Shown: positions 34,885-44,155, numbered from the stretch's first letter. The stretch is 64,000 nucleotides of DNA from Tropicimonas isoalkanivorans (GCF_900112335.1 NZ_FOLG01000011.1:118093-182092); one strand, 5' to 3'. Notes: generated by a model from the sequence alone, not told the origin. Numbers and translations: made by a program.

Positions 34885-36158
34885 CTGAACTGAGACTGAC
34901 CAACGCGCGGCTGATCGATCCGGAAGCGGGATCGGAACGTCTCGGCACGGTAACGATCCGGGATGGAGTGCTCGCTGCGGTTGACGACGGGGTATCCATG
35001 GCGCCGGGGGCGATCGACTGCCGCGGGAAGTGCCTTGCGCCGGGGATCGTCGACATCGGCGTGAAGGTCTGTGAGCCGGGCGAACGGCACAAGGAGAGCT
35101 TTCGTTCGGCCGGCCGCGCGGCGGCTGCGGGTGGTGTGACCACGATGGTCACCCGTGCCGACACCCTTCCCGTGATCGACACGCCGGAAACGCTGGAGTT
35201 CGTCACCCGCCGCGCCGCGCAGGACAGCCCGGTCAGGATCGCGCCGATGGCGGCGCTGACCAAGGGGCGCGCGGGCCGGGAGATGGTGGAAATCGGGTTC
35301 CTCCAGGATGCCGGCGCGGTGGCGTTTTCGGACGGCGACACGGTGACGACGGATACCAAGGTCCTGAGCCGCGCTTTCACCTATGCCCGCTCGCTCGGCG
35401 CGCTGGTGATCGGGCATGTGCAGGAGCCGGGATTGTCCGCCGGAGCCGCCGTGACCTCGGGCAAGTTCGCCTCGCTCAAGGGCCTGCCAGCTGTCTCGCC
35501 GATGGCGGAGCGGATGGGGCTGGACCGGGACATCGCGCTGGTGGAGATGACCGGGGTCAAATACCACGCCGACCAGATCACCACGCGACGCGCATTGCCG
35601 GCGCTCCAGAGGGCGAAGGCCAATGGGTTCGACGTGACGGCGGGAACCTCGATCCACCACCTGACACTCAACCTGCTCGACGTCGGGGAGTATCGGACCT
35701 TTTTCAAGATCAAGCCGCCGCTTCGATCCGAGACGGATCGCCTCGCGGTGGTGGAGGCCGTCGCCTCGGGACTCGTCGACACGATCTCGTCCATGCATAC
35801 GCCCCAGGACGAGGAGAGCAAGCGGCTGCCCTTCGAGGAGGCGGCCTCCGGTGCGGTCGGGCTGGAGACGCTGCTGCCGGCTGCAATGCGGCTCTATCAT
35901 GCGGAGCTGTTGACGCTGCCGCAGCTTTTCCGCGCGATGGCGCTCAACCCGGCGAAGCGCCTCGGGCTGCCGCAGGGGCGGCTGAGCCCCGGAGCGCCGG
36001 CCGATCTGGTGCTTTTCGACCCCGACGCGCCCTTCGTGCTCGACAGGTTCACATTGCAATCGAAATCGAAGAACACGCCATTCGACGGGCAGCGGATGGA
36101 AGGCAGAGTGCTGGCAACCTGGGTGAGCGGCGCGCTCGTGCACGGCTCGGCGGGCTAG
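34881..36158 (+). CDS. pyrC: dihydroorotase-like protein, probably non-catalytic (PyrC homologue)
   Basis: A 425-residue amidohydrolase-fold protein of the class I dihydroorotase family. The usual metal motif DxHxHxREPG is here DIGVKVCEPG (residues 58-67): both zinc-binding histidines are replaced by G60 and K62. The catalytic aspartate motif ATDHAPH is ISSMHTPQ (M305 for Asp). So it should not hydrolyse or form dihydroorotate. Comparable inactive homologues (pyrC' or pyrX beside pyrB in Pseudomonas) are needed to assemble the transcarbamoylase. A functional dihydroorotase must be elsewhere. It overlaps the preceding gene by 4 bases; a hairpin follows. Confidence 0.9.
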   Translation: MTELRLTNARLIDPEAGSERLGTVTIRDGVLAAVDDGVSMAPGAIDCRGKCLAPGIVDIGVKVCEPGERHKESFRSAGRAAAAGGVTTMVTRADTLPVIDTPETLEFVTRRAAQDSPVRIAPMAALTKGRAGREMVEIGFLQDAGAVAFSDGDTVTTDTKVLSRAFTYARSLGALVIGHVQEPGLSAGAAVTSGKFASLKGLPAVSPMAERMGLDRDIALVEMTGVKYHADQITTRRALPALQRAKANGFDVTAGTSIHHLTLNLLDVGEYRTFFKIKPPLRSETDRLAVVEAVASGLVDTISSMHTPQDEESKRLPFEEAASGAVGLETLLPAAMRLYHAELLTLPQLFRAMALNPAKRLGLPQGRLSPGAPADLVLFDPDAPFVLDRFTLQSKSKNTPFDGQRMEGRVLATWVSGALVHGSAG

Positions 36159-36216
36159 ACGGGTGCTCTCCCGCCCCCTCGTCCTGCGCTGGCGCGCAGG
36201 CTCGGGGTTGGGCCAA

Positions 36217-36233
36217 GCCGCCCTGCGGGCGGC
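36217..36233 (+). terminator. GC hairpin after pyrC
   Basis: A perfect 7-bp stem (GCCGCCC/GGGCGGC, loop TGC) lies 59 bases after the pyrC stop. No T-run follows, so it is a weak terminator or an RNA-stability hairpin. Confidence 0.4.
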
Positions 36234-36300
36234 GGCCTGTGGCAGATCTGGCGGTACGTTCCGGTCGTCATAAAAACGGCGCGGTCGCGCATGGACTTTC

Positions 36301-36336
36301 GTGCCTCCGGCGGGGATATTTCCGGACACAAGAAAG
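36301..36336 (+). repeat. dispersed intergenic element, copy 4
   Basis: GTGCCTCCGGCGGGGATATT, then TCCGGACACAAGAAAG, nearly identical to copy 1. It lies between pyrC and plsY, both on the same strand, and ends just upstream of the plsY start region. Confidence 0.85.
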
Positions 36337-36348
36337 CGAGGTTCCTGT

Positions 36349-36960
36349 ATGCCCCCAGTCGAGTCCGGTCTGTTTCCGCTGATCCTGGTGGCGCTGCTGT
36401 CCTACCTGCTCGGCTCCGTGCCGTTCGGACTGGTGATGGCGCGGCTGTTCGGCCTGGGGGATTTGCGTGCCATCGGGTCGGGCAATATCGGCGCGACCAA
36501 CGTGCTGCGGACCGGGAACAAGCTTGCGGCATTCCTGACACTTGTTTTCGATGCCGGGAAGGGCGGGATGGCGGTGCTGCTCGCCCGGGCGGTCTTTGGC
36601 GAGGATGCCGCACAAGTAGCTGGTCTTTGTGCGTTTCTCGGACACATTTATCCGGTCTGGCTCGGGTTCCGGGGCGGCAAGGGGGTCGCGACATTTCTCG
36701 GTGTCGTGCTGGCGCTCGACTGGCGTGTCGGGCTGGCCTGCTGTGCAAGCTGGTTGGCCGTGGCGGTTCTGAGCCGGTATTCGTCTCTCTCCGCGCTGGT
36801 GGCATCAGGTCTCGCAGTGGTTTGGGCCATGGCCTTCGGGCGCGCGGATCTGACGATCCTGGTGCTGTTGCTGGCCGCCTTGGTCTATGTCCGGCACACG
36901 GAGAACATCCGACGGCTGTTGCGGGGCGAGGAATCGCGCATCGGGGCTGACAAGACGTAA
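36349..36960 (+). CDS. plsY: glycerol-3-phosphate acyltransferase PlsY
   Basis: Transfers acyl groups from acyl-phosphate to glycerol-3-phosphate, the first step of phospholipid synthesis, in the inner membrane. The 203-residue protein has five hydrophobic helices. Motifs: LLGSVPFGLVMARLFG, GSGNIGATNVLRTGNK, DAGKGGMAVLLAR, and GHIYPVWLGFRGGKGVATFLG, all diagnostic. The ATG at 36349 was chosen; an upstream extension would cover the repeat element. It follows pyrC with 190 bases between. Confidence 0.95.
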   Translation: MPPVESGLFPLILVALLSYLLGSVPFGLVMARLFGLGDLRAIGSGNIGATNVLRTGNKLAAFLTLVFDAGKGGMAVLLARAVFGEDAAQVAGLCAFLGHIYPVWLGFRGGKGVATFLGVVLALDWRVGLACCASWLAVAVLSRYSSLSALVASGLAVVWAMAFGRADLTILVLLLAALVYVRHTENIRRLLRGEESRIGADKT

Positions 36961-37008
36961 GCCGATCTCTACCGTCATGCCCGATTTCCTCTCTTCCGGA
37001 GACCGAAC

Positions 37009-37392
37009 ATGACTTTTCAGGAAGCCGTACGTACCTGCATTCAGAAATACGTCCAGTTCAGCGGGCGGGCGCGCCGACCCGAGTACTGGTGGTTCGCCCT
37101 CTTCAACTTTCTCGGTTCCATCATCTCGCAGATGATAGATCGTCTGCTCTTCGGGCCGGACGTAGGGGTTTTGGCCGCGATCTGGGGGCTCGCGCTTCTT
37201 TTGCCCAGCATCGCCGTCGGTGTGCGCCGCCTGCACGATCTGGAGAAGTCGGGTTGGTGGCTCCTGATCGCTCTGATCCCGATTATCGGCTTCCTCGTGC
37301 TGCTCTACTGGTTCGTTCAAAAGGGGACCGAGGGCCCGAACCGGTTTGGGCCGGAGCCACGCATGGTCGGGGATGCTTCGCCGCGGGTGTGA
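37009..37392 (+). CDS. DUF805 family membrane protein
   Basis: A 127-residue protein with three to four hydrophobic helices. FSGRARRPEYWWFALFNFLG is the family start (the GRARR.EYW motif), and RLHDLEKSGWWLLIALIPIIG is the second hallmark. Such inner-membrane proteins are widespread and of unknown function. It begins 48 bases after plsY and converges with gshA. Confidence 0.92.
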   Translation: MTFQEAVRTCIQKYVQFSGRARRPEYWWFALFNFLGSIISQMIDRLLFGPDVGVLAAIWGLALLLPSIAVGVRRLHDLEKSGWWLLIALIPIIGFLVLLYWFVQKGTEGPNRFGPEPRMVGDASPRV

Positions 37393-37395
37393 CGC

Positions 37396-38766
37396 TCAGT
37401 AGGAAAATTCCGCGAAGATCGGCTTGAGCCGCCCGCCCCAGTCGCCGTTGTATCGGGCGAGCAATTCGTCTGCGGGCGTGCGGCCGCTGTCGATGCTCTC
37501 CTGCAGGGCATTCAGGAAGTGGGTTTCATCAGGAATGAGACCGCCAGCGCCGGGAATGGCGCGGGAAGCGAGGCCTTGCTGCGCGATCTGGACGGTTTCA
37601 CGCGCAAGGTCCTGCAGGCGGACGCCGTGGCTCTCTCCCTGCAACCCGTCGACGGATGCCGCCACCCGCAGGCCCTCCCGCGTGTCCGCGTCGAAGCCCT
37701 TCACCAGATCCCAAGCGGCATCGAGCGCCTCCTGGTCGTAGGTCAGCCCCACCCACAGCGCAGGCAGCGCGCAGAGCCGGCGCCAGGGGCCGCCATCCGC
37801 GCCGCGCATTTCCATGTACTTCTTGATCCGCGCCTCGGGGAAGATCGTGGTCAGGTGATCCGCCCAGTCCGAGAGCGTGGGTTTCTCGCCGGGGAGCGCG
37901 GGCAACTCGCCCTTCAGGAAGTCACGGAAGGACTGGCCGAGGGCGTTGATATATTTGCCGTCCCGGTAGACGAAGTACATCGGCACATCGAGCGCGTAAT
38001 CGACATAGCGTTCGAACCCCATCCCGTCCTCGAATACGAAGGGCAGCATTCCGGTGCGCGCGGGATCCAGGTCGCGCCAGATCCGGCTGCGCCAGGACTT
38101 GTGACCATTCGGCTTGCCCTCCAGGAAGGGCGAGTTGGCGAAGAGGGCCGTGGCAACCGGTTGCAATGCCAGGGCCACGCGCAGCTTTTGCACCATGTCG
38201 GCCTCGGAGGCGAAGTCGAGATTCACCTGAACCGTGCAGGTGCGGTACATCATCTGCTTTCCGAGGGCACCGACCTTGTCCATGTAGTCGGTCATTAGCC
38301 GGTAGCGCCCCTTGGGCATCTGCGGCATCTCCTCATCCGTCCACGTCGGCGCTACGCCGAGCCCGATGAAGCCCACGCCGATCTCGTCGGCCACCGACTT
38401 CACTTCGCGCAGGTGTTCGTTCACCTCGTCGCAGGTCTCGTGGATCGAGGTCAGCGGCGCGCCGGAGAGTTCGAGTTGCCCTCCGGGCTCCAGGCTGATG
38501 TTGGCCCCATTCAGTTCCAGGCCGATGATATGCTCCTGCTCGAAGACAGGCTCCCAGCCGAAGCGGTCCTGCAACCCCTCCAGCATCGCCTTGACCGAGC
38601 GTTCGCCCTCGTAGGGGATCGGCTTCAGCGTATCCTTGCAGTAGCCAAATTTCTCATGCTCCGTGCCGATCCGCCAGGCGTCCTTCGGCTTGCATCCGCT
38701 TTCGAGGTACTCGGCAAGTTGCTCGTAGCGCTCGATCGGGCCACCGCCGGATTGGGGAATGGACAT
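37396..38766 (-). CDS. gshA: glutamate-cysteine ligase
   Basis: Makes gamma-glutamylcysteine, the first step of glutathione synthesis. The 456-residue protein belongs to the plant/alphaproteobacterial GCS2-type family. Signatures: WRIGTEHEKFGYC (residues 31-43), SLEPGGQLELSGAPL, MMYRTCTVQVNLDFASE, FEDGMGFERYVDYALDVPMYF and KKYMEMRGADGGPWRRLCALPALW. Length is normal. It is transcribed alone; a GC-rich gap of 140 bases separates it from the upstream membrane gene. Glutathione synthetase is not in the window. Confidence 0.95.
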   Translation of the reverse strand: MSIPQSGGGPIERYEQLAEYLESGCKPKDAWRIGTEHEKFGYCKDTLKPIPYEGERSVKAMLEGLQDRFGWEPVFEQEHIIGLELNGANISLEPGGQLELSGAPLTSIHETCDEVNEHLREVKSVADEIGVGFIGLGVAPTWTDEEMPQMPKGRYRLMTDYMDKVGALGKQMMYRTCTVQVNLDFASEADMVQKLRVALALQPVATALFANSPFLEGKPNGHKSWRSRIWRDLDPARTGMLPFVFEDGMGFERYVDYALDVPMYFVYRDGKYINALGQSFRDFLKGELPALPGEKPTLSDWADHLTTIFPEARIKKYMEMRGADGGPWRRLCALPALWVGLTYDQEALDAAWDLVKGFDADTREGLRVAASVDGLQGESHGVRLQDLARETVQIAQQGLASRAIPGAGGLIPDETHFLNALQESIDSGRTPADELLARYNGDWGGRLKPIFAEFSY

Positions 38767-38906
38767 TGGGTCAGGTCTCCGGACTTTCGGGCAACCCGGC
38801 TTAGGTGCGATGCGCAGCGGGGCGAGTCAAGAGGCGCCGAGCGCAGCGAGGCGCCCCCGGTCGACGCGCGTCAGCGCGGCGAAACCACTTGCGGTGGCCG
38901 CGCGCG

Positions 38907-39434
38907 TCAGTCTGTCAACAGGTGCCGCTGGGTGCCGCGCCGCGCCCAGATACGGCGCGCGGTGGTCGCGTTTCCCGAAAGCGCCCCAAGCAGCGCGGAG
39001 GAGTCCATACCCGGAAGGATGGCGAAATGGTCATAGAGCCGTTCGGCACCTGCCGCCGCCATCGGCACCAGAAGCGTCTGCGCATCAGCCTGACGCAGGC
39101 GCCAGCACCGGCGGCGACCCGCGACGTCGATCACCTCGATCTCGACGAGTTCCGAAAGGTCCACTGCGCCGCCCATGAGGGGGCCAAAATAGGAAATGCG
39201 GCCCTCGTCAATCTCGACCACGCCGGGGGCCTCCACCTCCACGCGAAACCGCATCCGCCGCCAGGCGAGCACGCTCAGCGCCAGCGAGGCGGCTGTCACG
39301 AGCCCGCCCAGCACCAGCATCGCAGGCCCTCCCAGGCCAGCGAGCCAAAGGCCGGCCACGGACGCCGCGAGCCCCGCAAGAACTTCCCGCCACCGCAAGA
39401 AGGTCCGCGCGAGCTCGGGGCGTATGAAACTCAT
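38907..39434 (-). CDS. conserved membrane protein of unknown function
   Basis: A 175-residue protein with two hydrophobic helices (about 17-55) and a C-terminal cytosolic beta-rich domain with FRVEVEAPGVVEIDEGRISY and GAVDLSELVEIEVIDVAGRR, followed by a helix. I do not recognise a named family; similar proteins appear in Rhodobacteraceae. Its start overlaps the stop of the upstream GNAT gene (ATGA), so it belongs to the rsmE-GNAT operon. Confidence 0.82.
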   Translation of the reverse strand: MSFIRPELARTFLRWREVLAGLAASVAGLWLAGLGGPAMLVLGGLVTAASLALSVLAWRRMRFRVEVEAPGVVEIDEGRISYFGPLMGGAVDLSELVEIEVIDVAGRRRCWRLRQADAQTLLVPMAAAGAERLYDHFAILPGMDSSALLGALSGNATTARRIWARRGTQRHLLTD

Positions 39435-40291
39435 GCCGTCCCCCCGATGTCCTGCGCCTGACCGAAGATGAGCAGGGCGAACCTGCCGATCCGGTCGAAC
39501 CCGATGGCCTCGTATGCGCGCGAAGCGGCTGCGCCGGATGCGAAAAGGATCGCGCGCTGGACGCCCTCTGCGCGCGCCCGCTCCAGGTGCAGTGCCACCG
39601 CACGGCGCGCGTAGCCGCGCCCCCGAAAATCATCGGGCGTAAAGACGTTGCCGATCTGGACCGTTTCGGGAAGCAGCGCGTTGAAAGAGGTCATGGCGCA
39701 AGGCGTGCCGTCGGGTTGCTCAAGCAACATCAGGGTGCCGCGCGCCAACATCCCGTCGATTTCTTCGGGTGCGGCCTCGATCGCATCCTCGGGAGAATAC
39801 CGGACGGTCTCGACGAGGTATTCCTCCCGCCAGGCGATGAGCCGGGTCCGATCCCCCTCCCCCGCCGGGCGCAGGCGTGTGGCGCCGGACGGGACGAAGA
39901 GGTGGTCGAGATCGAGCGAATACAGCGGCTCGTCGTCGTCGAGCTGCACTCGCGCCGCGTCGAGGCCAAGCGCGGCCCGGGCACGGCCCACCTGCGCGGT
40001 CTCGCCGAAAATCGCCTTCACGGTCTCGCCCGCTAGCAGGGTGCGCAGGCTTCCCTCTGGCGCGCCATTCGGAAGTTGCACCAGCAGGGAACCCGCGGTG
40101 CTGAGGCCGACGACGCCCTGGAGACGGTCCGCGTCCTCCAGCAGCCATACACGTGTGGCGTGCGGCGCCTCGCCACCGCAGGGGCCAAAGGCGCGCAGGT
40201 TCGACAGAAGGAACATGGACGTGTCGGTGTAGCGTCGCAGGAACGTCTCGATCGTCGGCGTGTCGTCCGTGGTGGCGGGGCGGAACTGCAT
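39431..40291 (-). CDS. GNAT-family N-acetyltransferase, two-domain
   Basis: A 286-residue protein. The C-terminal half (about 145-275) is a GNAT domain with FTPDDFRGRGYARRAVALHL (acetyl-CoA motif RGRGYA) and ASRAYEAIGFDRIGRFALLI. The N-terminal half looks like a degenerate GNAT-like domain (TDTSMFLLSNLRAFG). The substrate is unknown. The ATG at 40291 overlaps the rsmE stop region. Operon order is rsmE, this gene, then the unknown membrane protein. Confidence 0.88.
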   Translation of the reverse strand: MQFRPATTDDTPTIETFLRRYTDTSMFLLSNLRAFGPCGGEAPHATRVWLLEDADRLQGVVGLSTAGSLLVQLPNGAPEGSLRTLLAGETVKAIFGETAQVGRARAALGLDAARVQLDDDEPLYSLDLDHLFVPSGATRLRPAGEGDRTRLIAWREEYLVETVRYSPEDAIEAAPEEIDGMLARGTLMLLEQPDGTPCAMTSFNALLPETVQIGNVFTPDDFRGRGYARRAVALHLERARAEGVQRAILFASGAAASRAYEAIGFDRIGRFALLIFGQAQDIGGTA

Positions 40292-41004
40292 CACCAATCC
40301 CCCAGTGTGCTCTGCCAGAGCGCCATCGCAGCCACCGCGGCGGTATCGGCCCGCAGAACACGCGGCCCGAGGCTTACGGCACTTGCTTGGGGGAGCGCAT
40401 GCAAGCGGTCGCGCTCGGCGTCGGAAAACCCGCCCTCCGGGCCGATCAGGATCGCCCACGGTCCGGCCGTTCCAGTCAGGGCTTCCCGCGCGCCCACCAG
40501 TGCCTCATCGCAAAACATCAGCCGCCGGTCGGCAGGCCAGTCCGCAAGAACCCGGTCGAGACGCTGAAGGTCCATCACTTCCGGAACGAAGGTACCGCCG
40601 CATTGCTCGGCGGCTTCGACAGCGTGCGCCTGAAGTCGGTCGCGCCGGATGCGGTCGGCGTTGGTAAATTCGGTCTGCACTGGGCAGATCCGCGCCGCTC
40701 CCATCTCTGCCGCCTTCTCGACGATGAAATCTGTGCGCGCTTTCTTGATCGGTGCGAACAACAACCACAGATCGGGCGGCACCTGGAGCGGTCGGGTCTG
40801 CTCCCGGCAGTCGAGTTGGCCGCCTCGTTTTCCCGTCTCCGAAACCTCGGCACGGAACTCGCCGGACCTGCCATCGAAGACCAGCACATCGTCCCCGACG
40901 CCAAGCCGCATCACCCCGAAGAGGTAATGCGCCTGCTCCCGCGTCAGCGAAACGCTTTGCCCCTCGTGAAGGCTTTGTTCTACATACAGACGGACTTTAG
41001 CCAT
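40291..41004 (-). CDS. rsmE: 16S rRNA (uracil(1498)-N3)-methyltransferase
   Basis: SAM-dependent methylation of U1498 of 16S rRNA. The 237-residue SPOUT-class enzyme has an N-terminal PUA-like part (MAKVRLYVEQSL ... HYLFGVMRLGVGDDVLVFDG) and the trefoil-knot SAM site IGPEGGFSDAERDRL and VSLGPRVLRADTAAVAAMAL. Both are diagnostic. It is divergent from ubiA, with 31 bases between the starts. The ATG at 41004 was chosen because it opens the conserved RLYV block. Confidence 0.95.
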   Translation of the reverse strand: MAKVRLYVEQSLHEGQSVSLTREQAHYLFGVMRLGVGDDVLVFDGRSGEFRAEVSETGKRGGQLDCREQTRPLQVPPDLWLLFAPIKKARTDFIVEKAAEMGAARICPVQTEFTNADRIRRDRLQAHAVEAAEQCGGTFVPEVMDLQRLDRVLADWPADRRLMFCDEALVGAREALTGTAGPWAILIGPEGGFSDAERDRLHALPQASAVSLGPRVLRADTAAVAAMALWQSTLGDW

Positions 41005-41035
41005 CGACCCACGTTCCAGATACCGGGCGGACCAT

Positions 41036-42031
41036 ATGACCGACTCACCCAATACGCCAGACACCCCGACAACGCAGGACGCCACCGACTCGGCTCAGGG
41101 GCCGGTCGCAGACGCCGTGCAAGGCAACTGGGTGGACGGCCTTGCCCCGCTCAAGGCGCGTCCATACCTGCGGCTGTCGCGCGCGGACCGGCCGGTTGGG
41201 TTCTGGACGCTGATCATCCCGAGCCTCTGGGGTCTCTTCGCAGCGGCGGCGGCGACCGGGTGGCGGGCTTTCGACTGGTGGATCCTGATCGCCGTGATCC
41301 TGGGCTCGTTCCTGATGCGGGGCGCCGGCTGTACCTGGAACGACATAACCGACCGGGAGATCGACGCCCGGGTGGAACGCACGAGATCCCGCCCCCTGCC
41401 CTCCGGCCAGGTCACTGTCAAAAACGCGACGATCTGGATGGGCGTGCAACTCCTCCTCGCCTTCGCGATCCTTCTGACCTTCAACACGACCGCGATCTGG
41501 GTTGGCGTCGCTTCCCTCCTGCTCATCGTGCTTTACCCCTTTGGCAAGCGCATCACCTGGTGGCCGCAGTTCATCCTCGGCCTCAACCTGTCCTGGGGCG
41601 CCCTGGTGGCCTGGGCCGCCCATACCGGTGAGATCTCGGTGGCACCCCTGTTCCTGTTCTTTGGCGGCGTCTCCTGGACGATCTACTACGACACGATCTA
41701 TGCCCATCAGGACATCGATGACGACACGCTCATCGGTGTGAAGTCCACCGCGCGTCTGTTCGGCAAGGACACCCCGGCCTGGCTCCGGCTGTTCATGATG
41801 ATCACCGTTCTGATGCTGACAGTGGGCGTGATCGCCGCCTTCACACCGTCGCGCAGCCCGCTGTCGCTCGCCATCGCGCTGGTTGGCGCCTGGGGCATGG
41901 GAATGCACATGAGCTGGCTGATGGCGCGGCTCGACCTGGAGGATCCACAATCCTGCCTGAAGGCGTTCCGCGCGCTCACCCACACCGGCCTGATCTTCGC
42001 TGTGGCCCTTCTGCTGGCACTGCTGGTCTGA
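41036..42031 (+). CDS. ubiA: 4-hydroxybenzoate polyprenyltransferase
   Basis: Attaches the polyprenyl chain to 4-hydroxybenzoate in ubiquinone synthesis, in the inner membrane. The 331-residue protein has about nine helices and two metal-diphosphate motifs: GCTWNDITDREIDARVERT (NDxxDxxxD) and YDTIYAHQDIDDD. The N-terminal 30 residues are a polar Thr/Pro/Asp-rich tail. The likely prenyl donor synthase is encoded at 10.6 kb. A weak hairpin lies downstream. Confidence 0.95.
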   Translation: MTDSPNTPDTPTTQDATDSAQGPVADAVQGNWVDGLAPLKARPYLRLSRADRPVGFWTLIIPSLWGLFAAAAATGWRAFDWWILIAVILGSFLMRGAGCTWNDITDREIDARVERTRSRPLPSGQVTVKNATIWMGVQLLLAFAILLTFNTTAIWVGVASLLLIVLYPFGKRITWWPQFILGLNLSWGALVAWAAHTGEISVAPLFLFFGGVSWTIYYDTIYAHQDIDDDTLIGVKSTARLFGKDTPAWLRLFMMITVLMLTVGVIAAFTPSRSPLSLAIALVGAWGMGMHMSWLMARLDLEDPQSCLKAFRALTHTGLIFAVALLLALLV

Positions 42032-42181
42032 AGGCTGCGCGCCCGCCGGCCGGCAGGCACCGTTCCACCGGTAAGGAACGGGCGACCGGCCACCCCCCGC
42101 AGAGTTGACCGGCTGGCGATTGATCCCGCCTGCCGCCGCCACTAAAACTCCGCCACCTGAAATGAAAAAGACAACGCCGCC

Positions 42182-44155
42182 ATGCGCCTCGGGCCGAAGA
42201 TCATCTCCGCCGTATCGCTCGCCCTCGCCGCCGCCGGATGCCTGGGCGTTGCGACGCTGGCCGCCGACATCATCGAATCGCGCTCCGGTGACGCCGTGCG
42301 CTTGGCGCTGATCGACGCGGGTTATGACTGGACGGAGGTCCATACGGACGGCCTGCAAGTCCACGTCGGCGGCATTGCGCCGACGGAAGCGGAGCGGTTC
42401 AAGGCGCTTCATGTCGCCGGCACGATGGTCGACGCGGCCAGGATCGTCGACCGCACGGCCGTCACGCCCTCCAAACCCCTGGCGCAGCCGCGGCTGTCCA
42501 TCGAGATCCTGCGCAACGACGACGGCGTGACGCTGATCGGCCTGGTGCCGGATACCCTCGACCGGGCTGCCATGGTCAAGGAGATCACAGCGCTCTCGGA
42601 AGGCGCGGCGGTGACGGACCTGCTGGAGGCCGCGAGCTACCCTCCGCCACCGGACTGGGAAAGCTCGGTCCAGTACGGGCTGAACGTGCTGGCGCGGCTG
42701 CCGCGTTCCAAGGTCTCAATCGTTGCGGGGGCGGTCACGATAGATGCGATCGCCGACTCCGAGGAGGAAAAGGCGGATCTGGAGGCCGCGATCACCCGGC
42801 GCGTTCCGGACACCGTCGAGGTGACCTATACCATTGCCGCGCCCCGCCCTGTCATCACCCCCTTCACCTTGCGCTTCCTGATCGACGAGGGGGGACCGCA
42901 CTTCGATGCCTGTTCCGTCGACACGCCCCGCAACCAGACCCGGCTGGTCAAGGCGGCAACGGAGGCTGGCGTGACCGACACGCCCGAGTGCATCCTGGGC
43001 CTCGGCGTGCCGACGCCGGAGTGGACCGACGCGGCGATCCTGGGCATTCGCGCGGTCGCGGAACTGGGAGGTGGGTCCGTCACGTTTGCCGATGCCGACG
43101 TGACGCTTGTGGCTACCGAAACCACCCCGGAGAACACGTTCGACCGCGTGGTCGGGGAGTTGGAATCCAACCTGCCGGAGGTCTTTTCGCTGCATTCGGT
43201 CCTGCCTGAGCCGGCCGCGGAGGAGGATGGCGACGCGGCCCCGGAAGCGCCCGAGTTCGGTGCGAGCCTTGGCGCGGACGGAAAGGTGACCTTGGGCGGC
43301 CGTCTGAACAACGCCGTCGTTCGCAAGACGGTCGAAAGCTATGCCAAGGCACATTTCGGCGCGGAGGCGGTGCACATGGCCACGCGGGTGGACGAAGAGT
43401 TGCCCGAACCCTGGCCGTTGCGCGTTCTGGCGGCGCTCGAGGCGCTTTCGCAGCTCGAAGAAGGCAGCACGGTCGTGACGGAGGACTTCGTGGAGGTTCG
43501 CGGCATCACCGGCAGGAAGGGCGCAAAGGCAGAAATCGCTCGCATCCTGGCGGAAAAGCTGGGCGAGGCACAGGATTTCGGGATCGAGGTCACCTACGAC
43601 GAGGCACTCGACCCCATCGCGGCGCTGCCCAGCCCAGAGGAATGCGTCGAACTTATCAAGTCGGCCCAGTCGCTGGACAAGATCACCTTCGAACCGAGTT
43701 CCAGCGAGATTTCGGGCAGTGCCGTGGGGATCGTCAACGAGATTGCCGACATTCTGAAGGGCTGCAAGGATGTCGAGATGCAGATCGAGATCGCCGGACA
43801 TACCGACAGCCAGGGCCGAGAAGAGATGAACCTGGAATTGTCCCAGAGCCGCGCGAATGCGGTTCTGGAGGCCCTCATCGCGCGGCGGGTCCTCACGTCG
43901 GCGATTACCGCACGAGGGTATGGAGAGGCCGAACCGATTGCCGACAACGACACCGAGGAAGGTCGCGAGGAAAACCGCCGGATCGAGTTCCGCCTGCTGA
44001 AGGATGAGCCCGCCGCCGAGGGTGAGGGATCTGAATCCGGCGGGACGGAGGCGGAAGCGGCGGAAAGCACCGAACCGACCGGCGAGGCCGATGCCGCGCC
44101 CGACACCAATGACGGTGCCGAAACCGGCCAAGACAGCACGGAGGAAGTGCAATGA
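42182..44155 (+). CDS. BON-like/OmpA-family envelope protein
   Basis: A 657-residue exported protein. A signal peptide (about 1-27) is followed by repeated BON-like alpha/beta segments (for example VRLALIDAGYDWTEVHTDGL ... QVHVGGIAPTEAERFK at 40-80, and others to about 470). The C-terminal OmpA peptidoglycan-binding domain (about 498-607) has IAGHTDSQGREEMNLELSQS with the diaminopimelate-binding Asp and Arg. An acidic Glu/Ala/Thr-rich tail ends the protein. The plan resembles mycobacterial ArfA (OmpATb), which also joins BON and OmpA parts. It overlaps the next gene by 4 bases. Confidence 0.9.
   Translation: MRLGPKIISAVSLALAAAGCLGVATLAADIIESRSGDAVRLALIDAGYDWTEVHTDGLQVHVGGIAPTEAERFKALHVAGTMVDAARIVDRTAVTPSKPLAQPRLSIEILRNDDGVTLIGLVPDTLDRAAMVKEITALSEGAAVTDLLEAASYPPPPDWESSVQYGLNVLARLPRSKVSIVAGAVTIDAIADSEEEKADLEAAITRRVPDTVEVTYTIAAPRPVITPFTLRFLIDEGGPHFDACSVDTPRNQTRLVKAATEAGVTDTPECILGLGVPTPEWTDAAILGIRAVAELGGGSVTFADADVTLVATETTPENTFDRVVGELESNLPEVFSLHSVLPEPAAEEDGDAAPEAPEFGASLGADGKVTLGGRLNNAVVRKTVESYAKAHFGAEAVHMATRVDEELPEPWPLRVLAALEALSQLEEGSTVVTEDFVEVRGITGRKGAKAEIARILAEKLGEAQDFGIEVTYDEALDPIAALPSPEECVELIKSAQSLDKITFEPSSSEISGSAVGIVNEIADILKGCKDVEMQIEIAGHTDSQGREEMNLELSQSRANAVLEALIARRVLTSAITARGYGEAEPIADNDTEEGREENRRIEFRLLKDEPAAEGEGSESGGTEAEAAESTEPTGEADAAPDTNDGAETGQDSTEEVQ

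Noticed and set aside
33696..36329. Open frame of 877 codons on the minus strand across the pyr operon
   Set aside because: Its sequence is the antisense of three nested genes and the pyrB end. Pro/Arg/Ser-rich with no domain.
42716..44152. Open frame of 478 codons opposite the OmpA-type gene
   Set aside because: Shadow frame. The plus-strand gene has a signal peptide, an OmpA domain and an overlapping partner.
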